DNA from: Rhodoferax sp. OV413
GTDB taxonomy: Bacteria; Pseudomonadota; Gammaproteobacteria; Burkholderiales; Burkholderiaceae_C
NCBI RefSeq assembly: GCF_900104385.1
Contig: NZ_FNJA01000008.1
Span: forward strand, 124,001 to 188,000
Direction of reading: 5' to 3'
DNA: 64,000 nucleotides
The notes beneath the pieces were generated by a model. That model had not been told where the DNA came from and made no database searches. It saw only the letters and a list, made by a program, of their open reading frames with translations. Each line of letters starts with the position of its first letter. Positions within the stretch are counted from its first letter, which is position 1. This document shows, in pieces, positions 16,278-25,494 of the stretch. Made by a program: the position numbers and the translations under genes.

Positions 16278-17075
16278 ATGGCCGCAACAGCCCCCACGCA
16301 GACGATCCAACCCAGCCTTGCATCCCTGTTCGACAACCGCAGCCAGTCCGACCTGGCGCTGATCGGCAGCGCCTACCTGGCGGGGCTGAAAACCGGGCTG
16401 GAGCAGGCCGCCAGCCGCACCGGCGATGACCGCAGCGAGCCGACCTCGCCCACCTGCATCCACAAGATTCCGCTTTTGCCGGTGGCCATAGACGGTAAAC
16501 GCGCCGCGGTGGAATCGGTGAAAGATTTCGACGGCAAACCGCTGATCTACCTGCTGGACGAAGCCGCCCGCGACGGCGAGCTGCTGCGGGTGTTTTCGCA
16601 GGCCAGCAAAGCCCTGCGCCACCTGGAGGACAACCCCACCAGCCCCAAGTCGGCGAAGAAATCCAAAGCGCCGCCGGTGACGCTGGACACGTCATCGTCA
16701 CCGCAGCAAATCGCCAATGCCATCGGCGGCTCGGTGTTCCTGTGGGAGAACAGCAACTTCTCGGGCTGGCTGTGGCGCTTTGGCGCCGGTACCACCAGCA
16801 GCTCCGGCGGGCGCCAGGCGGGCAACGGCAATATCAACGACTTTCGCACCGCGGTGTTTTTGCAGAACATCAACGACAAGGTGTCGTCGGTGTCGAACCA
16901 GAGCGAGGTCTGGGCCAATCTGCGGCCGCAGCGCTCGTTTGTGGTGCTGCACCAGCACATCAACTTCGCCGGCGCCCAGCTGTGGGTGCCCGAGCGGCAG
17001 GGCTTTAGCGACCTGCGCCAGTTCGGCTGGAACGACGTGGCCTCGTCGCTGTCGTACACGCTGACGCCGAACTGA
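16278..17075 (+). CDS. Beta/gamma-crystallin-fold protein
   Basis: A 265-residue protein. The N-terminal half (1-140) is soluble and not recognised. The C-terminal part (about 155-265) looks like a microbial beta/gamma-crystallin domain with two Greek-key motifs: SVFLWENSNFSGWLW and SFVVLHQHINFAGAQLWV. Each is followed by a calcium-binding (N/D)(N/D)xx(S/T)S motif, NDKVSS and NDVASS. Such domains bind Ca2+ and occur in stress, spore or secreted inhibitor proteins. There is no signal peptide. The start at 16278 is preferred over 16242 because AGGAG precedes it. Repeat copies lie on both sides. Confidence 0.7.
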   Translation: MAATAPTQTIQPSLASLFDNRSQSDLALIGSAYLAGLKTGLEQAASRTGDDRSEPTSPTCIHKIPLLPVAIDGKRAAVESVKDFDGKPLIYLLDEAARDGELLRVFSQASKALRHLEDNPTSPKSAKKSKAPPVTLDTSSSPQQIANAIGGSVFLWENSNFSGWLWRFGAGTTSSSGGRQAGNGNINDFRTAVFLQNINDKVSSVSNQSEVWANLRPQRSFVVLHQHINFAGAQLWVPERQGFSDLRQFGWNDVASSLSYTLTPN

Positions 17076-17099
17076 AACCGTTCAGGCCGGCGCCAGCGT

Positions 17100-17166
17100 A
17101 ATTTATAAGAATCAGGCCCCTAGCGCAGGTACTGCTTGCGCCAGCAGCTATTGATTACATAGCAAC
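17100..17166 (+). repeat. Palindromic intergenic repeat, copy F
   Basis: AATTTATAAGAATC left flank, CCTAGCGCAGGT arm, TTGCGCCAGCAGCTA arm and ACATAGCAACA tail. It lies between the convergent crystallin-fold and amidohydrolase genes. Confidence 0.8.
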
Positions 17167-17185
17167 ATCAATCTGACTCCAGTCC

Positions 17186-19132
17186 TCAGTGGTTATGCCC
17201 GTCGCCATGCGGGCTGCCCTTGACCACGGCGTGGCCGGTGGAACCGCGCGGACTCAGCACGTCACTGACGCTGAGCTTGCGGGCGCTGGCCTCCAGGGCG
17301 CTGCTGAAGCCATCCAGCGCCAGCACGATCCTCCCGCCCACCATGGTGAGCAAGACCTTGTTGCGGCCCAGCTCTTCTTCGGGAACGGTCAGAAAGTTCT
17401 TATCCAGCACGATCAGGTCGGCCAGTTTGCCGGCCTCCAGCGAGCCCACCGCCTTGTCCAGCCGCAGCTGGTAGGCCGCATCCAGGGTGATGGCGCGCAG
17501 CACCTCGGTGCGTGTCAGGCCCGGGTCGTTGTTGATCTTGCCCTGGTAGATCGGCGAGCTGCTGGCGGGGCTGTTGGGGTTAGTGGGATCGCCCGAGCGC
17601 GTCACGCCGACCTTCAGCGCCAGAAAGGTGTCAAACGGGTCGATCGGCCAGTCGCTGCCGTGCACCACGCGCGCGCCGGCATTGCGCAGGCTGCCAGAGG
17701 GCTCCATGCGCGCAAAGCGGTCCGGGCCCAGGTGGTTCTCGGTTTCACCGATCGAATAGTTCGCGCGTTGCGCCCACTGGAAGGACATGGTGGCCATCAC
17801 ATCCAGCGCGGCGAAGCGCGGGTAGTCGGCTACCGCCACGGTCTCGTCGTGCGCAATCGCCGGGCGGAAGTCGGCGTTGGCGCGCAGGCTGCGCAGGTTT
17901 TGCACGGCATCCAGGGTCTGGCGCACGGCGCGCTCGCCGGTGGCGTGCACATGTACATCCATGCCCGCATCGTTGGCGGCCAGCAGCAGCGGCTTGAGCA
18001 CTTCCGGCGGGTAGTAGACCGAGCCCAGGTTCGTTCCGGGCTGCCAGTTGGGAGCGGCATCGGTGCCGGTGTTGGTGTAGTACGGCGTGAGCATGGCGCC
18101 CGTGTCACCCGGCGCATTCACCACCCCGTCCATGAAGATCTTCACGATGCGCGACTGCACGCCCGGCGCTGCCACCGGCGTGTCCTGGTCGACACTGCTG
18201 GCCAAGGCGCGTGCGGTGGCGATGGTGTTGGTCGCGCTGGCGGCGGCATCGCCGGGCTGCACGGTGATGGCCAGGTTGGCACGCGCTGTCAGCTCGCCCA
18301 GCTGGTGCAGCGACTTGAAGGTCTTGGCCTGCGCCTCGCCCGACGCAGCATCCATGAACGCGGTAATGCCCTGGGCCCGCAGGGCCGCCAGTGCGGCACG
18401 CCCTTGCTTGAGCAGGTCGGCATCGGAATCCGCGGGAATCGCGGCTTTGAGCTGCCAGCCCCCGTTGTCTTCACAAATGCCCGTGGGCGTGCCGTCTGCG
18501 CCGCGCAGAAAGCTGCCGCCACTCGGGTCGGGCGTGGCGGCGGTAATGCCGGCCAAAGCCAAGGCGCGGGAATTGGCCAGCACGGTGTGGAAATCGCTGG
18601 AGGTCACCGCAATCGGGCGCTGGGTGTTCAAGCCGTCCAGCAGGGCTTTGGTGGGGTCGCCGCTGAGGGCCGAGGTGGACTGCCGGTCCCAGTTGACGGC
18701 CTCCAGCCAGCCGCCCGGCTCCTTGTCGGTAGAGGCATCCAGGCAGGCTTGCAGCTTGCCGAGCAGCTGGGCATGCGACAGCGGCGCATAGGCCAGATCG
18801 CATTGCAGCAAGGCACGCCCGCCGGCCAGCGCATGCAGATGGGCGTCGATGAAGCCGGGCATCAGCATGCGCCCGCCCAGGTCCACCACCTTGGTTTTGC
18901 TGCCGATCAAGGCGCCGGTGCCGGCGTCGCTGCCGACATAGACGATTTTTCCGTCGCGCACCGCGATGGCTTGCTGGATGGAATTGCTTGCATCCATGGT
19001 CACGACCTGCCCGTTGCGTAGCACGGTGTCGGCCGGCCCGTCGTCGGAGCCGTTGCAGCCGCCCACCATCGCCACCACGGCGGCCGCCAGCACAAGCAGC
19101 AGCACGCCTCCTGAATTCCTGATTCCAGCCAT
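17186..19132 (-). CDS. Amidohydrolase family lipoprotein (YtcJ-like)
   Basis: A 648-residue exported amidohydrolase. The N-terminus is a lipoprotein signal (VLLLVLAAAVVAMVGGC, lipobox VGGC). The TIM-barrel hydrolase has the metal motif GFIDAHLH, then MDVHVHATGERAV, AHDETVAV and a C-terminal HGSDWP carrying the last metal-binding Asp, all typical of the amidohydrolase 3/YtcJ group. Its C-terminal tail is His/Gly-rich (GSPHGDGHNH). Members act on N-acyl amino acids or related amides; the substrate is not known. The start at 19132 has AGGAG 8 bp upstream. A LuxR-type regulator lies just upstream on the same strand. Confidence 0.88.
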   Translation of the reverse strand: MAGIRNSGGVLLLVLAAAVVAMVGGCNGSDDGPADTVLRNGQVVTMDASNSIQQAIAVRDGKIVYVGSDAGTGALIGSKTKVVDLGGRMLMPGFIDAHLHALAGGRALLQCDLAYAPLSHAQLLGKLQACLDASTDKEPGGWLEAVNWDRQSTSALSGDPTKALLDGLNTQRPIAVTSSDFHTVLANSRALALAGITAATPDPSGGSFLRGADGTPTGICEDNGGWQLKAAIPADSDADLLKQGRAALAALRAQGITAFMDAASGEAQAKTFKSLHQLGELTARANLAITVQPGDAAASATNTIATARALASSVDQDTPVAAPGVQSRIVKIFMDGVVNAPGDTGAMLTPYYTNTGTDAAPNWQPGTNLGSVYYPPEVLKPLLLAANDAGMDVHVHATGERAVRQTLDAVQNLRSLRANADFRPAIAHDETVAVADYPRFAALDVMATMSFQWAQRANYSIGETENHLGPDRFARMEPSGSLRNAGARVVHGSDWPIDPFDTFLALKVGVTRSGDPTNPNSPASSSPIYQGKINNDPGLTRTEVLRAITLDAAYQLRLDKAVGSLEAGKLADLIVLDKNFLTVPEEELGRNKVLLTMVGGRIVLALDGFSSALEASARKLSVSDVLSPRGSTGHAVVKGSPHGDGHNH

Positions 19133-19269
19133 TTGTCTTCTCCTGTGGGAGCTGTCCCTTATGTTTTTAGAAACGGCACCGGAGTCGAGGTCACAGTGCC
19201 AAATGGACTGTAGGCAGGCAAAGGCTGGCGCGGCCCTCTGCAGATGCGGAGGGTGCGGCTTGAAAAGAT

Positions 19270-20325
19270 TTAGGCGCCGAGGGCGTTGCCCAGTTCGATC
19301 TTGTTGCGCACGCCCAGTTGCAGGTAGGCGTTGCGCAAGTAGGTGCGCACGGTGGCCGGGCTCAGGTCCAGCAAGCGGGCAATTTCCTTGTAGGAATGGC
19401 CACGTGAATACAGCATGGCCACGGTGCGCTCTCGGGGAGGCAACCCGGCGGGCCGGTGCCCCCGGTCCAGAGACAGAATGGTCAATTGCCCACAGGCTTG
19501 CAGCGTCAGCCCGCGCGCGCCCAAGGCCAGGCTGCACGGCAGCTGGCGCTGGGCCTCTGCCAATGCACGCGGCAGCCGCGACCCGGACCAGTCGGGGTAT
19601 TGCTTGTGGATGGCAGCCCCCAGACTCTCCCCCAGGTACAACAGATCACCGCAGCCATCGGCCAGACCAAACCCGTTTGCCGTCAGCGCAGCGCGCGCGC
19701 CCAGCAAGTCTTGCACCCGGGTACGCCAGTGCAGCAACAGGTGGGCGCAGAACTCCGCAAACAATGCGCTGTCCATATCGCTGAATGCCGGTGATGTTTC
19801 GCTTCGGTACAAGGACACGAAGAACAAGGTGCCGCTGCCCGGTAGCTCGCAGGTCAAGGCCATGGCATGGAAGAGATCATGCCGCCGGGAAAATTCCGTG
19901 ATCTCGGGCACGGGGTCTTCATGGCCGCTCACGCGTACCACGGTGCCACAGCTGCGCATGGAGCTGCTGGCGAACACATCTTTGACCGACAGATCGTTCC
20001 ACTCCTGCGCGAAGCCGGCTTGCAGGTTGATGCGCCCATGCAGCCAGTTGCGCGGGGGTACGCCGCCCTGGCCCTCCGAACACTCGCCCCACCAGGCAGA
20101 GCGAAACGGCACGACCGATCGCAGCAGCTGCAATGCGTCGTGCAGCAAACACTCGGGGCTGGCATTCCGCGCGGCGCCGGCCATAGCCAGCAAAGCGCCG
20201 CTGAATGACTGCAAGGTTTCCAAACTGAACGCGACCGGCCCCTGCACTCCCAAAGTGGCCGAAGCATACGCAGCACTCTGCGCCAGCGGCAGCCCCGGAC
20301 GGATAGGGTCAAAAACGGATTTCAT
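19270..20325 (-). CDS. LuxR-type transcriptional regulator
   Basis: A 351-residue regulator with a C-terminal LuxR helix-turn-helix (about 290-345: PRERTVAMLYSRGHSYKEI, then LDLSPATVRTYLRNAYLQLG). The N-terminal 270 residues look like a GAF-type sensor domain and lack the acyl-homoserine-lactone signature residues, so the ligand is unknown. It lies 137 bp upstream of the amidohydrolase lipoprotein on the same strand and may control it. No strong Shine-Dalgarno is seen. A perfect 10 bp palindrome GTCCGCGGAC lies 18 bp before the start codon and could be an autoregulatory site, though it is short. Confidence 0.85.
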   Translation of the reverse strand: MKSVFDPIRPGLPLAQSAAYASATLGVQGPVAFSLETLQSFSGALLAMAGAARNASPECLLHDALQLLRSVVPFRSAWWGECSEGQGGVPPRNWLHGRINLQAGFAQEWNDLSVKDVFASSSMRSCGTVVRVSGHEDPVPEITEFSRRHDLFHAMALTCELPGSGTLFFVSLYRSETSPAFSDMDSALFAEFCAHLLLHWRTRVQDLLGARAALTANGFGLADGCGDLLYLGESLGAAIHKQYPDWSGSRLPRALAEAQRQLPCSLALGARGLTLQACGQLTILSLDRGHRPAGLPPRERTVAMLYSRGHSYKEIARLLDLSPATVRTYLRNAYLQLGVRNKIELGNALGA

Positions 20326-20427
20326 GGAACAGGCTCTATTGCGGTCCGCGGACTCGATGCCGACTTTACATGAGCCAAGCAGCTTCGCCGGGCTATGGCG
20401 CTGAAGCAGCGGTCACAGGCCAAAGGC

Positions 20428-21216
20428 CTAGGTGTAGCGCACCGCGCGCGGATCGCGGCACAGGCCCCAGAGCTGCAGCCCTGCCGTATTGGCAATGCGG
20501 ATGGCCAGTGCCGTGGGGGCGGAAATCGTTGCCAGCGCCGCCACGTTCAGCCGCGCGCATTTGCGTACCAGCTCGTAGCTGGCGCGGCTGGACATCACCA
20601 CGAAACCCGGCTCGCCCAGGCGCCCGGCCTGCGCCAGCTGGCCCAGCAGCTTGTCCAGCGCGTTGTGCCGGCCCACGTCTTCCAGCACGTCGGTCAGCAC
20701 GCCTTCAGGTGTAGCCCAGCCGGCGGCATGCAGCGAGCCACAGGCAGCGTTCAAGACCTGCAGCGGCGGCATGGCCTGCAGCGCCTGCAGCACGGTCGTG
20801 GCCTGCAGCTGGGCGGCCCAGGCTTGCGGCGGCATGGGCGTGGGCTCCAGGTCCAGTGCGCTCAGGCTGTCGATGCCGCAGACACCGCAGCCGGTGCGGC
20901 CGGCCAGGCTGCGGCGGCGCTCCTTCAGACGCTGGAAGCAGCGCGAGGACACGTCGAGCTGCACTTCACAGGCATCGCCGCTGGATTGCACTTCGATGCC
21001 ATAGCAGTCGGCCACGCTGTCCAGAATGCCCTCGCTCAGCGCAAAACCCAGGGCAAAGGCTTCCAGGTCTTGCGGCGTGGCCATCATCACCGCGTGCGAG
21101 ATGCCGTTGAACACCAGGGCCACCGGCACCTCGGCGGCGATCTGGTCGGTTTCAGCGATGTCGGCGGGAAAGCGCCGAACCGTGTGCGGCAGCAGCGGTG
21201 GCGGCAGCTCAGCCAT
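20428..21216 (-). CDS. fdhD: Formate dehydrogenase accessory sulfurtransferase
   Basis: A 262-residue FdhD that transfers sulfur from the cysteine desulfurase IscS to the molybdenum cofactor of formate dehydrogenase-type enzymes. The sulfur-relay pair is visible as C110-x-x-C113 in RTGCGVCGID. Other signatures are VFNGISHAVMMATPQDLEAFALGF near the N-terminus and DVGRHNALDKLLG and SSRASYELVRKC later. It starts inside the preceding small gene (8 bp overlap) and lies downstream of the YdeP-type oxidoreductase, which is its likely client. The start at 21216 has GGAG upstream. Confidence 0.95.
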   Translation of the reverse strand: MAELPPPLLPHTVRRFPADIAETDQIAAEVPVALVFNGISHAVMMATPQDLEAFALGFALSEGILDSVADCYGIEVQSSGDACEVQLDVSSRCFQRLKERRRSLAGRTGCGVCGIDSLSALDLEPTPMPPQAWAAQLQATTVLQALQAMPPLQVLNAACGSLHAAGWATPEGVLTDVLEDVGRHNALDKLLGQLAQAGRLGEPGFVVMSSRASYELVRKCARLNVAALATISAPTALAIRIANTAGLQLWGLCRDPRAVRYT

Positions 21217-21469
21217 GGGCCTGCTCCGCGCAAAAGCGCCGGCCGGCATCGGTCAGGCTGACGGTCCAGCGTTCGTCTTGCAAGACCACCTGGACCCAGC
21301 CCGGGCCGGGCTGGCCGCCCAGGCTAGCGTCGCCCATCAGGGTCAGGGCGCGCATCAGCACGCTCACACCCAGGCCCAGGCGCTTGCCCAGGCGCGGCAG
21401 CGACATGGGCTCGGTCTCTTGCTGCAGTACCTCCAGAATCGCCTGGTTCAGCGCGGAGTCCACGCTCAC
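21209..21469 (-). CDS. Small winged-helix-like protein between ydeP-type and fdhD genes
   Basis: An 86-residue protein whose GTG start overlaps the TGA of the upstream oxidoreductase gene (GTGA at 21469-21466) and whose end overlaps fdhD by 8 bp, so all three genes are translationally coupled. The sequence (NQAILEVLQQETEPMSLPRLGKRLGLGVSVLMRALTLMG, then a V-Q-V-V-L beta strand and WTVSLTDAGRRFC) has the helix-turn-helix plus beta-wing pattern of a winged-helix domain. It could be a small accessory factor or regulator of the oxidoreductase. I do not know a named family. No strong Shine-Dalgarno is present, consistent with coupling. Confidence 0.7.
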   Translation of the reverse strand: MSVDSALNQAILEVLQQETEPMSLPRLGKRLGLGVSVLMRALTLMGDASLGGQPGPGWVQVVLQDERWTVSLTDAGRRFCAEQAHG

Positions 21470-23799
21470 ACCACGGCTTGGCTGGCACCAGCCCGGTGGG
21501 CCGCCACGGTCTGGGGCTTTTTGTGCGGCAGCATCAGCACCGGTATGCATTTGGAGGTGGGCGTGCCCGCATTGGCAGCCACCGACGACAGCGGCACCAG
21601 CGGATTGGTCTCGGGGTAGTAGGCCGCCACGCAGCCACGCGGGATGTTGTAGGCCACCAGCTTGAAGCCGTCGGCACGGCGCTCCTCGCCGTCGTCCCAG
21701 ACGGTGTGGAAGTCGATCCAGTCACCGTCCTTCATGCCCAGGTCGCGGATGTCGTCCGCATGCGCAAACACCACGCGGCGCTGGCCGTAGACACCGCGGT
21801 AGCGATCGTCGGCACCGTAGATGGTGGTGTTGTACTGGTCGTGCGAGCGGGTGGTCATCAGCGCGAAAACGATGGCGTCGCCCTTGCGTTCGCGGGCCCG
21901 CTGCAGCGGGGTGCCGGTGGGCACCTGGTGGGTTTTGAACACGGCCTTCTTGCTCGCGGTGTTCCACACGCGCTCGCTGGCGGTGTTGCGCAGGCGGAAG
22001 CCGCCAGGCACTTTGACGCGCTGGTTGAAGTCCTTGAAGTCGGGGAACACGGCCTCGATCTTGTCGCGGATGCGGCTGTAGTCTTCCAGCAGCCAAAGCC
22101 AAGGCGTCTGGCTGCGGCCCGCCAAGGTCGCGGCGGCCAGGCGGGCCACGATGGCCGGCTCGGACAGCAATTGCTCAGAAGCCGGCGGGTTGATGCCCAC
22201 CGACATGTGGACCATGCTCATCGAGTCTTCCACCGTCACGCCCTGCACGCCACCAGCCTGCATGTCGATCTCGGTGCGGCCCAGGCAAGGCAGGATCAGC
22301 GCGGCCTTGCCGTGCACGATGTGGCTGCGATTCAGCTTGGTGGTGACGTGGACCGTCAGGTCGCAATTGCGCAGCGCCTTCCAGGTCTGCACGGTGTCGG
22401 GGGTGGCGGCGGCGAAATTGCCGCCGAGTGCAAAAAACACCTTGCCGCGCCCATCGAGCATGGCCTGGATGGATTCGACGGTGTCGAAGCCATGCGCCTG
22501 CGGTGGCGTGAAGCCGAAGACTTTCTCCAGGTTCTGCAGCAGCGCCACGGGCGGCTTTTCCCAGATGCCCATGGTGCGGTCGCCCTGCACATTGCTGTGG
22601 CCACGCACCGGGCAGGGGCCGGCGCCGGGCCGACCGATGTTGCCACGCATCAGCAACAGGTTGGTGATCATCTGGATGGTGGCCACCGAGTTCTGGTGCT
22701 GGGTGATGCCCATGCCCCAGCAGGCGATCACGCTCTTGGCTTGGCGGTAGACCTCGGCGGCCGCGCGGATGTGCTCGGCGCTGAGGCCGCACTCGGACTC
22801 CAGCAGCGCCCAGGACTCGGTGCGCAGGTCGGCCAGCATGGCGTCGAAGCCTATGGTGTGCTCGGCGATGAAGGCATGGTCAAGCACGTCTTCACCCGCA
22901 TCCTGCAGCTCGACCAGGTGCTTCATCATGCCTTTGACGAACGCAAAATCGCCGCCGATGCGCAGCTGGAAATAGTGGGTGCTGATGGGCGTATCGCCCA
23001 TGGTGGCCATCTGCAGTTTGTCCTGCGGGTCGGCAAAGCGCTCGAGGCCGCGCTCGCGCAGCGGGTTGATACTGACGATGCGGGCGCCGCGCTTGGCTGC
23101 CTGGCGCAACTCGCCCAGCATGCGCGGGTGGTTGGTGCCGGGGTTCTGGCCGAAGATGAAGATGGCTTCGGCCTGCTCAAAGTCGTCCAAAGTCACCGTG
23201 CCCTTGCCTATGCCCACGCTTTCGCGCATGCCGCTGCCGCTGGGCTCGTGGCACATGTTAGAGCAATCGGGGAAGTTATTGGTGCCGTATTCGCGCACGA
23301 ACAGCTGGTACAGAAAGGCGGCTTCGTTGCTGGCCCGGCCCGAGGTGTAGAAGATGGCCTGGTTCGGGTCGGGCAAGGCGTTCAGCTGCTGGGCGATCAG
23401 CGCAAACGCGTCGTCCCAGGCGATGGGGTGGTATTTGTCATCGGCCGCCTGGTAGACCATGGGCTCGGTCAGCCGGCCCTGGTCTTCCAGGTAAAAGTCG
23501 CTTTGGGTGGCCAGATCGGCGACGGTGTGCTGGGCGAAGAACTCAGCGGTCACGCGGCGCGAGGTGGCTTCTGCAGCGACGGCCTTGGCGCCGTTTTCAC
23601 AGAACTCGAAGGTGGACGCGTGGTTGCGGTCGGGCCAGGCGCAGCCCGGGCAATCGAAGCCATCGGGCTGGTTAGCCGACAGCAGGGTCTTGGCGCCTTT
23701 GAGCGCGGTGTCTTGCTGCATCAAGGCCTTACCTACGCTCTTCAACGCGCCCCAACCGCCGGCGGGGCCGGTATAAAACTCAATTTTTTGTTGGCTCAT
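21466..23799 (-). CDS. FdhF/YdeP family molybdopterin oxidoreductase
   Basis: A 777-residue molybdenum bis-MGD enzyme of the FdhF/YdeP group, related to formate dehydrogenase alpha subunits. The N-terminus has only a short Cys motif (FDCPGCAWPD) rather than a full 4Fe-4S CxxCxxxC set. The molybdenum region contains NMCHEPSGSGMRESVGIGKGT with a likely Mo-ligating Cys. Later stretches RGNIGRPGAGPCPVRGHSNVQGD and FALMTTRSHDQYNTTIYG are typical of the family. There is no signal peptide, so cytoplasmic. It is followed by a small winged-helix-like gene and fdhD, both translationally coupled. Formate or oxalate-related chemistry is inferred from the family and from the OFA antiporter nearby. Confidence 0.92.
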   Translation of the reverse strand: MSQQKIEFYTGPAGGWGALKSVGKALMQQDTALKGAKTLLSANQPDGFDCPGCAWPDRNHASTFEFCENGAKAVAAEATSRRVTAEFFAQHTVADLATQSDFYLEDQGRLTEPMVYQAADDKYHPIAWDDAFALIAQQLNALPDPNQAIFYTSGRASNEAAFLYQLFVREYGTNNFPDCSNMCHEPSGSGMRESVGIGKGTVTLDDFEQAEAIFIFGQNPGTNHPRMLGELRQAAKRGARIVSINPLRERGLERFADPQDKLQMATMGDTPISTHYFQLRIGGDFAFVKGMMKHLVELQDAGEDVLDHAFIAEHTIGFDAMLADLRTESWALLESECGLSAEHIRAAAEVYRQAKSVIACWGMGITQHQNSVATIQMITNLLLMRGNIGRPGAGPCPVRGHSNVQGDRTMGIWEKPPVALLQNLEKVFGFTPPQAHGFDTVESIQAMLDGRGKVFFALGGNFAAATPDTVQTWKALRNCDLTVHVTTKLNRSHIVHGKAALILPCLGRTEIDMQAGGVQGVTVEDSMSMVHMSVGINPPASEQLLSEPAIVARLAAATLAGRSQTPWLWLLEDYSRIRDKIEAVFPDFKDFNQRVKVPGGFRLRNTASERVWNTASKKAVFKTHQVPTGTPLQRARERKGDAIVFALMTTRSHDQYNTTIYGADDRYRGVYGQRRVVFAHADDIRDLGMKDGDWIDFHTVWDDGEERRADGFKLVAYNIPRGCVAAYYPETNPLVPLSSVAANAGTPTSKCIPVLMLPHKKPQTVAAHRAGASQAVV

Positions 23800-23860
23800 G
23801 GGAGTTCCTTGGTTCCTTCACGCTCTGTAACGCCTTATACGGCGTGGCGTGCTACCCCGC

Positions 23861-25402
23861 TCAGACAGGGGTTTTAAAGCTGTTTACAGCGGCACCCAGC
23901 AGCGCGGCCTGCTCACGCATTTTCATGGCGGCAGCGGCCGACTCTTCTACCAATGCGGCGTTTTGTTGCGTCATTTCGTCAATCTCGCCCACGCTGCGGT
24001 TCACATCGGCAATTCCGACCCGCTGCTCGTTGCTGGCCAGCGCAATCTCGTCGATATAGCCGACCACCTGCTGGATGGAGCTGGTGATGTCGGTCATAGA
24101 TTGCTGGGCCCGAGCCACCAGTTCACCGCCCGCATTGGCGGTGTCCACCGACGCGGCGATCAGGATGCGGATTTCTTTGGCCGCCGTGGCCGATCGTTGC
24201 GCCAGGCTGCGCACTTCGGAGGCGACCACCGCAAAACCACGGCCCTGCTCACCGGCACGGGCGGCTTCCACCGCGGCGTTCAAAGCCAGGATATTGGTTT
24301 GGAAGGCGATACCGTCGATCAGGCCCACGATGTCGTTGATGCGGTGCGCACTGGTCTTGATCTGGCCCATGGTGTCCACCACCTGGCCCACGATACCGCC
24401 GCTGGTGTGCGCGAGTTTGGCCACCGAACCCACCAGGCCATTCACCTGGTTGGCTTTGTCGGCGTTCTGGCTGACCGTGGATGTCAGCTGCTCCATGGCG
24501 GACGCCGCGGAGTTGAGTTCGCCGGCCTGCTTTTCGGTGCGCATGGCCAGGTCGTTGTTGCCATCGGCGATTTCACCGCTCCCATTGGCCATCTGCACTG
24601 CAGCCTGGCGCACATTGCCCACTAGACCGGTCAAGCCAATGCTGATGCCGTTGATGGCCAGTAGCAATTTACCCACGTCATCGCGGTCCTTCACGTCCAC
24701 CTGGTTCGTCAAATCGCCGCTGGCCAGGCGCAAGGCAGCTTCGCGGCCCTGGTTCATGGGCAGCGTGACATGGTTGTGGACCAGGAAATAGGTCAGTCCC
24801 CAGATCAGCAGGACGGAGAAAACGGTAAAGCCCAGCTGCCGTGGGTCGGTCAAACTACCCATGGCAGCATGGAAGGCCAGGGCCACTGCGGCATAGGTCA
24901 ATGCCAAGGTCCAGGCCATGCGCGGCGCCACATGCACGGGCGCCATCTCGCTGACATCCAGACCTACATACAAAATGCCCACCACCTGGCCGGTGGCATC
25001 GCGCACCGGGTCATAGCGGGTCATGCACTGCTTGCCAAAAATCGTTGCGTAGCCCACATAGGACTGGCCGGTCAAGGCGCTGCGGTAGGCGGGCTGGGAG
25101 CGGTCCAGGGGCGTGCCCACGGCACGCTCGCCGTCTTGCTTGCGTACCGAGGTGGTGATGCGGATGAAGTCGTCTCCGACACGCGCAAAAATCGTGGCCC
25201 GCATCCCAGTCTGCTGGGTGAAGCCATCGGGAATGGAGAAGTCCAGATTCAGCACCCGGTTGCCGCAGCGCAGCACCGGGGTGTTCTTACCTTGAATGTC
25301 CACCTGCTGCGACAGGTCCAGCACGAAGCGCTCGGGCAGGATCGCGGCAAATGTTTTGGCGGCAGACTCGATTCGCTGCTTCAAGGTTTTGAATATTTGC
25401 AT
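23861..25402 (-). CDS. Methyl-accepting chemotaxis protein with N-terminal Cache-like domain
   Basis: A 513-residue chemoreceptor. Residues 1-160 form a Cache_3/Cache_2-like sensor with two cysteines (C46, C126). Two transmembrane helices follow at about 163-181 and 190-209, then a HAMP (about 210-262) and a cytoplasmic signalling hairpin with the conserved tip [41 protein letters not shown]. There is no hydrophobic segment before the Cache domain, so the sensor should lie in the cytoplasm, an unusual arrangement. No CheR-binding pentapeptide is present at the C-terminus. It sits between the YdeP-type gene and the OFA antiporter, so its ligand may be related to formate/oxalate or redox state (inference). 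Confidence 0.92.
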   Translation of the reverse strand: MQIFKTLKQRIESAAKTFAAILPERFVLDLSQQVDIQGKNTPVLRCGNRVLNLDFSIPDGFTQQTGMRATIFARVGDDFIRITTSVRKQDGERAVGTPLDRSQPAYRSALTGQSYVGYATIFGKQCMTRYDPVRDATGQVVGILYVGLDVSEMAPVHVAPRMAWTLALTYAAVALAFHAAMGSLTDPRQLGFTVFSVLLIWGLTYFLVHNHVTLPMNQGREAALRLASGDLTNQVDVKDRDDVGKLLLAINGISIGLTGLVGNVRQAAVQMANGSGEIADGNNDLAMRTEKQAGELNSAASAMEQLTSTVSQNADKANQVNGLVGSVAKLAHTSGGIVGQVVDTMGQIKTSAHRINDIVGLIDGIAFQTNILALNAAVEAARAGEQGRGFAVVASEVRSLAQRSATAAKEIRILIAASVDTANAGGELVARAQQSMTDITSSIQQVVGYIDEIALASNEQRVGIADVNRSVGEIDEMTQQNAALVEESAAAAMKMREQAALLGAAVNSFKTPV

Positions 25403-25433
25403 CGCATAAAGCCCTGGAATCTTTTATAGGTAA

Positions 25434-25481
25434 AAAGCCTACCAGACACTGGTTGCTACAACACAGTGGCTGGCAGGCTTT
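25434..25481 (-). terminator. Terminator behind the OFA antiporter gene
   Basis: A long imperfect stem: AAAGCCTACCAGACACTG (25434-25451) pairs with CAGTGGCTGGCAGGCTTT (25464-25481), 16 of 18 positions, with a 12 nt loop. Read on the minus strand it ends in TTTTTA. It lies 14 bp behind the transporter stop codon and separates the transporter from the chemoreceptor gene. Confidence 0.75.
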
Positions 25482-25494
25482 GAACAGCGTGGGG

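Noticed and set aside
20344-20353. GTCCGCGGAC palindrome before the LuxR-type gene
   Set aside because: Only 10 bp, GC-rich and expected by chance at this GC content; recorded in the gene entry but not called as an operator.
21478-23877. 799-codon plus-strand open frame antisense to the YdeP-type gene
   Set aside because: Composition is typical of reversed codons; the sense product is a complete molybdenum enzyme.
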